Positions 14,191 to 16,802 of a DNA stretch of 16,802 nt are shown one piece after another. The notes beneath the pieces were generated by a model. It saw only the letters and a program-made list of their open reading frames with translations, had not been told where the DNA came from and searched no databases. A program made the translations under genes and the position numbers. The DNA lies in contig JAHDBK010000018.1 in assembly GCA_020630455.1 (NCBI GenBank), forward strand, positions 1 through 16,802, read 5' to 3'. This DNA comes from Saprospiraceae bacterium (lineage in GTDB: Bacteria; Bacteroidota; Bacteroidia; Chitinophagales; Saprospiraceae). The stretch's first letter is position 1, and each line of letters begins with the position of its first letter.

Positions 14191-14354
14191 TAGACGTTAT
14201 TACGAAAAATTGATTATAGCTAAATTGTCTTTTTAATGATATTCTTCGTTATTCCTCTCAAACATAGCTAAGGCTATGCTTTTCGAGTAATGCCTCGACT
14301 ATCATTAAAAATACTAATTTATCTTTCATAAAAAACTTTTCGCAATAACGTCTA
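14191..14354 (+). repeat. Palindromic MITE/REP-like repeat, family 1, copy B
   Basis: Terminal inverted repeats TAGACGTTATTACGAAAA (14191-14208) and the reverse complement of 14337-14354 match at 17 of 18 bases. Inside are a perfect 12-bp pair TTTTTAATGATA (14230-14241) / TATCATTAAAAA (14300-14311) and a central hairpin CATAGC-TAAG-GCTATG (14263-14278). Length is 164 bp against 165 for copy A, with colinear internal blocks. ATTTAGTCA occurs directly repeated outside both ends (14174-14182 and 14358-14366), a possible target-site duplication. It fills the gap between the FKBP and pterin synthase genes. Confidence 0.8.
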
Positions 14355-14375
14355 TTCATTTAGTCATAATTGTTG

Positions 14376-14383
14376 TATTTTTG
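14376..14383 (+). promoter_or_regulatory. -7 promoter box of the pterin synthase gene
   Basis: TATTTTTG is a full TAnnTTTG match about 28 nt before the ATG at 14411. The position expected for the -33 box falls on the right end of repeat copy B, and no clear TTTG is present there. Confidence 0.5.
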
Positions 14384-14410
14384 CAAAAAAATAATGTCGA
14401 TACTGAAATA

Positions 14411-14827
14411 ATGGTATATCTTACTAGAAAAGAACGGTTTAATGCCGCTCACAAATTATGGGTAGAAGAGTGGTCAGAAGAAAAGAATAAAGCACTCTTC
14501 GGAAAATGTTCAAACAAAAATTGGCATGGACATAACTATGATTTGTATATAACAGTTAAAGGTACACCAGATCCAACTACTGGGTTTATTATGAATGTAA
14601 AAGACCTCAGTAAGATTATTAAAGAATTTGTAATTGATAAATTAGATCACTCCAATTTAAATCTTGATGTTGAGTTTATTCCTAAAGGAACTCAACCGAC
14701 TACTGAAAATCTAGTGATTTTAATTTGGCAACAAATAGCCCCTCATATTCAAAAACATAATGCAATTCTTCACTGCGTAAAATTATATGAAACTGAAAAT
14801 ATTTATGCGGAATACTTTGGTGAATAA
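14411..14827 (+). CDS. 6-pyruvoyl/6-carboxy-tetrahydropterin synthase family enzyme
   Basis: Predicted cytosolic zinc enzyme of 138 aa acting on 7,8-dihydroneopterin triphosphate. Zinc ligands are His14 (FNAAH), His39 and His41 (WHGHNYDL). The likely catalytic residues are Cys33 and the Asp79-His80 pair in KLDHSNLN. PTTENLVILIWQQI and the pterin-anchoring Glu in LYETENIY follow. The Cys-to-HGH spacing is C-x5-HGH, as in 6-pyruvoyl-tetrahydropterin synthases, rather than the C-x3-HGH usual in QueD, so a role in tetrahydropterin synthesis is possible instead of queuosine; I cannot decide. I chose the ATG at 14411. The reading frame continues upstream to a TTG at 14381, but that would put the start within the promoter box and add ten residues foreign to the family. 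Length is normal for the family. Confidence 0.88.
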   Translation: MVYLTRKERFNAAHKLWVEEWSEEKNKALFGKCSNKNWHGHNYDLYITVKGTPDPTTGFIMNVKDLSKIIKEFVIDKLDHSNLNLDVEFIPKGTQPTTENLVILIWQQIAPHIQKHNAILHCVKLYETENIYAEYFGE

Positions 14828-14834
14828 TTGTTTT

Positions 14835-14869
14835 TTTGAAATATATTATTTATTTTTAAATTACCTTTA
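14835..14869 (+). promoter_or_regulatory. Weak promoter candidate for fabD
   Basis: TTTG (14835-14838), a 23-nt spacer and TACCTTTA (14862-14869), which differs from TAnnTTTG at the last base. It lies just upstream of the fabD ATG at 14881. Read-through from the pterin synthase gene is equally possible. Confidence 0.3.
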
Positions 14870-14880
14870 AATATTAATTA

Positions 14881-15762
14881 ATGAAAAAAGCCTATGTCTT
14901 TCCTGGTCAAGGAGCTCAATTCGTAGGAATGGGTAAAGACCTATTTGAAAATTCAGAACTAGCTAAAGAATATTTCTTGAATGCAGATGAAATTTTAGGA
15001 TATTCTTTGAGTTCAATTATGTTTGAAGGAACGGAGGATGAGTTAAAAGAAACTCGTATTACTCAACCTGCTATCTTTTTGCATTCTGTTATTAAAATAA
15101 AAATGCAAGGAGATGATTTTAAACCATTTGCTGTTGCAGGGCATTCCCTAGGAGAACTATCTGCTCTAGTAGCCAATGAAGCATTGTCTTTTGAAGACGG
15201 TTTAAAATTAGTACAGCAAAGAGCTGAAGCCATGCAAAAAGCTTGCGAAATAGAAGATAGTACTATGGCAGCTATTGTTGGTTTAGAAGATAGTGTTATT
15301 GAAGATATTTGTAATAATATTAATGATACCGTTGTACCAGCCAATTATAATTGCCCTGGACAATTGGTGATTTCTGGTTCTCAAAAAGGTGTCGATACTG
15401 CTGTTTTACAACTCCAAGAAGCAGGTGCAAAAATGGCAGTTGTCTTGCCTGTAAGAGGAGCTTTTCATTCTCCTTTTATGAAACCAGCAGAGGACGAACT
15501 AAAAACCGCTATTGAAAATACACAATTTAAAACGCCTATCTGTCCTATTTATCAAAATGTAGACGCAAAAGCTTATACTCAAGCAAAAGATATTCAACAA
15601 AATCTAATAAAACAACTAACCGCTCCTGTTAAATGGACTCAAACCCTACAGAATATGATTGCTGATGGTGTGGAAATGTTTGTAGAAGCAGGTGGAAAAG
15701 GAAAAGTGATTAGAGGTTTTATTAAACGCATTGATAGAAGATTCCCAACTGAAGCTATTTAA
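14881..15762 (+). CDS. fabD: Malonyl-CoA:ACP transacylase FabD
   Basis: Predicted cytosolic enzyme of 293 aa that moves the malonyl group from CoA to acyl carrier protein for fatty-acid elongation. All signatures are present: FPGQGAQFVGMG (7-18), TQPA (61-64), GHSLGELSA (87-95) with nucleophile Ser89, QRAEAMQ with the malonate-binding Arg114, ANYNCPGQLVISG (154-166), and AFHSPFM with catalytic His196. VEAGGKGKVIRGFIKRI is the usual C-terminal block. The last codons and stop (GAAGCTATTTAA) run into a 14-bp sequence identical to an end of repeat family 2, so the natural 3' end may have been altered slightly. The yqgE-like gene follows after 21 nt and is probably co-transcribed. Confidence 0.95.
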   Translation: MKKAYVFPGQGAQFVGMGKDLFENSELAKEYFLNADEILGYSLSSIMFEGTEDELKETRITQPAIFLHSVIKIKMQGDDFKPFAVAGHSLGELSALVANEALSFEDGLKLVQQRAEAMQKACEIEDSTMAAIVGLEDSVIEDICNNINDTVVPANYNCPGQLVISGSQKGVDTAVLQLQEAGAKMAVVLPVRGAFHSPFMKPAEDELKTAIENTQFKTPICPIYQNVDAKAYTQAKDIQQNLIKQLTAPVKWTQTLQNMIADGVEMFVEAGGKGKVIRGFIKRIDRRFPTEAI

Positions 15763-15771
15763 ACATGCTCT
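15758..15771 (+). repeat. Solo end of repeat family 2 overlapping the fabD stop
   Basis: TTTAAACATGCTCT is identical over 14 bases to the right end of the element at 9800-9955. No partner end is nearby and the flanking bases do not match the element interior, so it is either a remnant of an excised or deleted copy or an independent use of the same motif. The fabD stop codon (15760-15762) lies within it. Confidence 0.5.
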
Positions 15772-15783
15772 AATATTTTAATT

Positions 15784-16350
15784 ATGAAAGAACAAAAAAC
15801 AAAGATTAGACGGGGAAACATTCTTTTAGCAGAACCTTTTATGTTAGATCCCAATTTCAAGCGTTCTATGGTATTAGTCTGTGATTATCATAAACAAGAA
15901 GGGGTTGTTGGTTTTGTTTTGAATAAGTGTCTTGATATTCCTGTTAATGATCTTATTGCTTCTTTTCCAGAAATTGAGAATATTATCTATTTTGGTGGTC
16001 CTGTCGCTACTGATACGGTACATTATATACATAATGTAGGTGATCTCATTGATGGTAGTCACCCTGTAAGTGATGGCGTTTGGTGGGGTGGTGATTTTGA
16101 ACAACTCAAAGAACAAGTGAAAAATGGAAAAATCACCTCAAAAAATATTCGCTTTTTTGTGGGGTATTCTGGTTGGGATAGTGGACAATTAGAGGGTGAA
16201 CTAAAAATGGGTTCATGGGTAGTTTCTAATATGAAAGCGTCCTATCTATTTAGCGAAGAAGCACAATCCTTATGGGAAAAAGGCATGCAAGATAAAGGGG
16301 ATACTTTTTCCATAATTTCTAAATTGCCCAATGAGCTACATTGGAGCTAA
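15784..16350 (+). CDS. YqgE/AlgH family protein (UPF0301/DUF179)
   Basis: Member of the widespread YqgE/AlgH family, 188 aa, predicted cytosolic; its molecular function is unknown. Diagnostic segments are RRGNILLAEPFMLDPNFKRSMVLVCDYHKQEGVVGFVLNK (about 9-48), YFGGPVATDTVHYIHN (about 69-84), GVWWGGDFEQL, and FFVGYSGWDSGQLEGELKMGSWVV (about 124-147). These follow the family order GxLLIA..L.D..F..SVV.....GA.G.V.N, GGPV, GYAGW..GQLE.E...G.W. Length is typical. AlgH was named for an alginate regulation phenotype in Pseudomonas, but this name should not be taken as function here. It lies 21 nt after fabD. A weak GACTAA/TTAGTC hairpin (16396-16418) follows. Confidence 0.92.
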   Translation: MKEQKTKIRRGNILLAEPFMLDPNFKRSMVLVCDYHKQEGVVGFVLNKCLDIPVNDLIASFPEIENIIYFGGPVATDTVHYIHNVGDLIDGSHPVSDGVWWGGDFEQLKEQVKNGKITSKNIRFFVGYSGWDSGQLEGELKMGSWVVSNMKASYLFSEEAQSLWEKGMQDKGDTFSIISKLPNELHWS

Positions 16351-16463
16351 ATGATAACAAAACTTCTTTATTTTTTCTTGGTTTAATTGAATAGTGACTA
16401 AAATATAAATGCTTAGTCTTAATGTTAGTATTTTATTTTTAAACCAACTTTAAAATTGTAATT

Positions 16464-16802
16464 ATGTTTAAAGAATTTAGAGACTTTATTATGACTGGAA
16501 ATGTAATTGATTTCGCAGTCGCTGTAATTATGGCTGGAGCAATTGGAGCCGTAATTAACGGATTCGTTTCCGACATCGTTATGCCAATAATTGGTCAAGC
16601 AATGGGAGGAATGAGTTTTGAAAACTTATTTTATGCTTTAGATGGTGGTAATTATACAACTTTAGCTGCTGCTGAAGAAGCGGGTGCTGCTACTATCGCT
16701 TATGGTCGTTGGATTAACACTATTGTTAATTTAATTACAGTAGGTTTTGTTATGTTTTTAATCGTAAAATCATATAACAAGACAAGAAAGCCTGCTGAAG
16801 AA
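16464..16802 (+). CDS. mscL: Large-conductance mechanosensitive channel MscL (3' end outside window)
   Basis: The first 113 codons of a pentameric inner-membrane channel that opens under membrane tension to release solutes during osmotic downshock. The signature FKEFRDFIMTGNVIDFAVAVIMAGAIGAVINGFVSDIVMPIIG (2-44) covers the amphipathic N-terminal helix and TM1 with its Gly/Ala-rich gate. The periplasmic loop (about 45-85) is Ala/Glu-rich (AAAEEAGAATIAYG). TM2 (about 86-105, TIVNLITVGFVMFLIVK) is followed by KSYNKTRKPAEE. The reading frame is open to the last base, so only the cytoplasmic C-terminal helix is missing because of the window edge, not because of a mutation. The ATG at 16464 gives the canonical N-terminus. 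The 113-bp gap before it shows no convincing promoter box. Confidence 0.95.
   Translation, partial: MFKEFRDFIMTGNVIDFAVAVIMAGAIGAVINGFVSDIVMPIIGQAMGGMSFENLFYALDGGNYTTLAAAEEAGAATIAYGRWINTIVNLITVGFVMFLIVKSYNKTRKPAEE

Noticed and set aside
14381..14410. TTG start giving ten extra residues on the pterin synthase
   Set aside because: It overlaps the TATTTTTG promoter box and adds sequence absent from the family; the ATG at 14411 gives the normal N-terminus.
9137..16116. Minus-strand open frames opposite bamD, coaBC, the NrnA-like gene, fabD and the YqgE-like gene, and one plus-strand frame (6577-6798) opposite the glycosyltransferase
   Set aside because: Each is covered by a conserved gene on the other strand; low-complexity or Cys/Ser-rich translations show no family resemblance.
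1..16802. CRISPR array, tRNA/rRNA, transposase, toxin-antitoxin or phage-defence genes
   Set aside because: No regularly spaced direct repeats, cloverleaf sequence or recognisable proteins of these kinds were found on either strand.

Overview
The window reads as chromosomal DNA from an AT-rich member of the Bacteroidota. The evidence is two secreted proteins ending in type IX secretion (T9SS type A) sorting tails, the gene block bamD - omega-like RNA polymerase subunit - coaBC - DUF4835, lipoproteins and signal peptides ending in ..A|Q, TAnnTTTG-type promoter boxes, and weak or absent Shine-Dalgarno sequences. I cannot fix the genus; a saprospirian or related marine lineage is a guess.

Layout. 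1-1107: the possible 3' tip of one gene, then a very AT-rich helical protein of unknown function, closed by a bidirectional terminator. 1167-5672 (minus strand): a polysaccharide pair, namely a modular secreted GH13 alpha-amylase-like enzyme and, upstream, a secreted protein with three carbohydrate-binding-like repeats; both carry T9SS tails. 6018-8413 (minus strand): a compact group of a putative lipoprotein, a KirBac-type inward-rectifier potassium channel and a DPM-like family 2 glycosyltransferase. 8628-12205 (plus strand): bamD and the omega-like gene, which overlap, then coaBC and DUF4835. 12320-14165: a DHH/DHHA1 phosphoesterase (NrnA-like) overlapping an FKBP-type isomerase lipoprotein. 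14411-16350: a 6-pyruvoyl/6-carboxy-tetrahydropterin synthase, fabD and a YqgE/AlgH protein. 16464 to the end: mscL, cut by the window edge.

Functionally most of the right two thirds is core metabolism and envelope maintenance (outer-membrane assembly, CoA synthesis, fatty-acid initiation, protein folding, osmotic release). The left third is more accessory: extracellular starch/glycogen breakdown plus an ion channel and sugar transferase unit.

The least expected content is between the genes. Two elements of 165 and 164 bp (4063-4227 and 14191-14354) share ends, length and a nested-palindrome architecture, with fragments at 4039-4052 and 6791-6816. A third, different 156-bp palindromic element (9800-9955) has perfect 14-bp inverted ends, and one identical end lies alone at 15758-15771, where it contains the fabD stop codon. 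They look like small non-autonomous mobile or REP-like repeats. No CRISPR array, tRNA, rRNA, transposase or defence system was seen.
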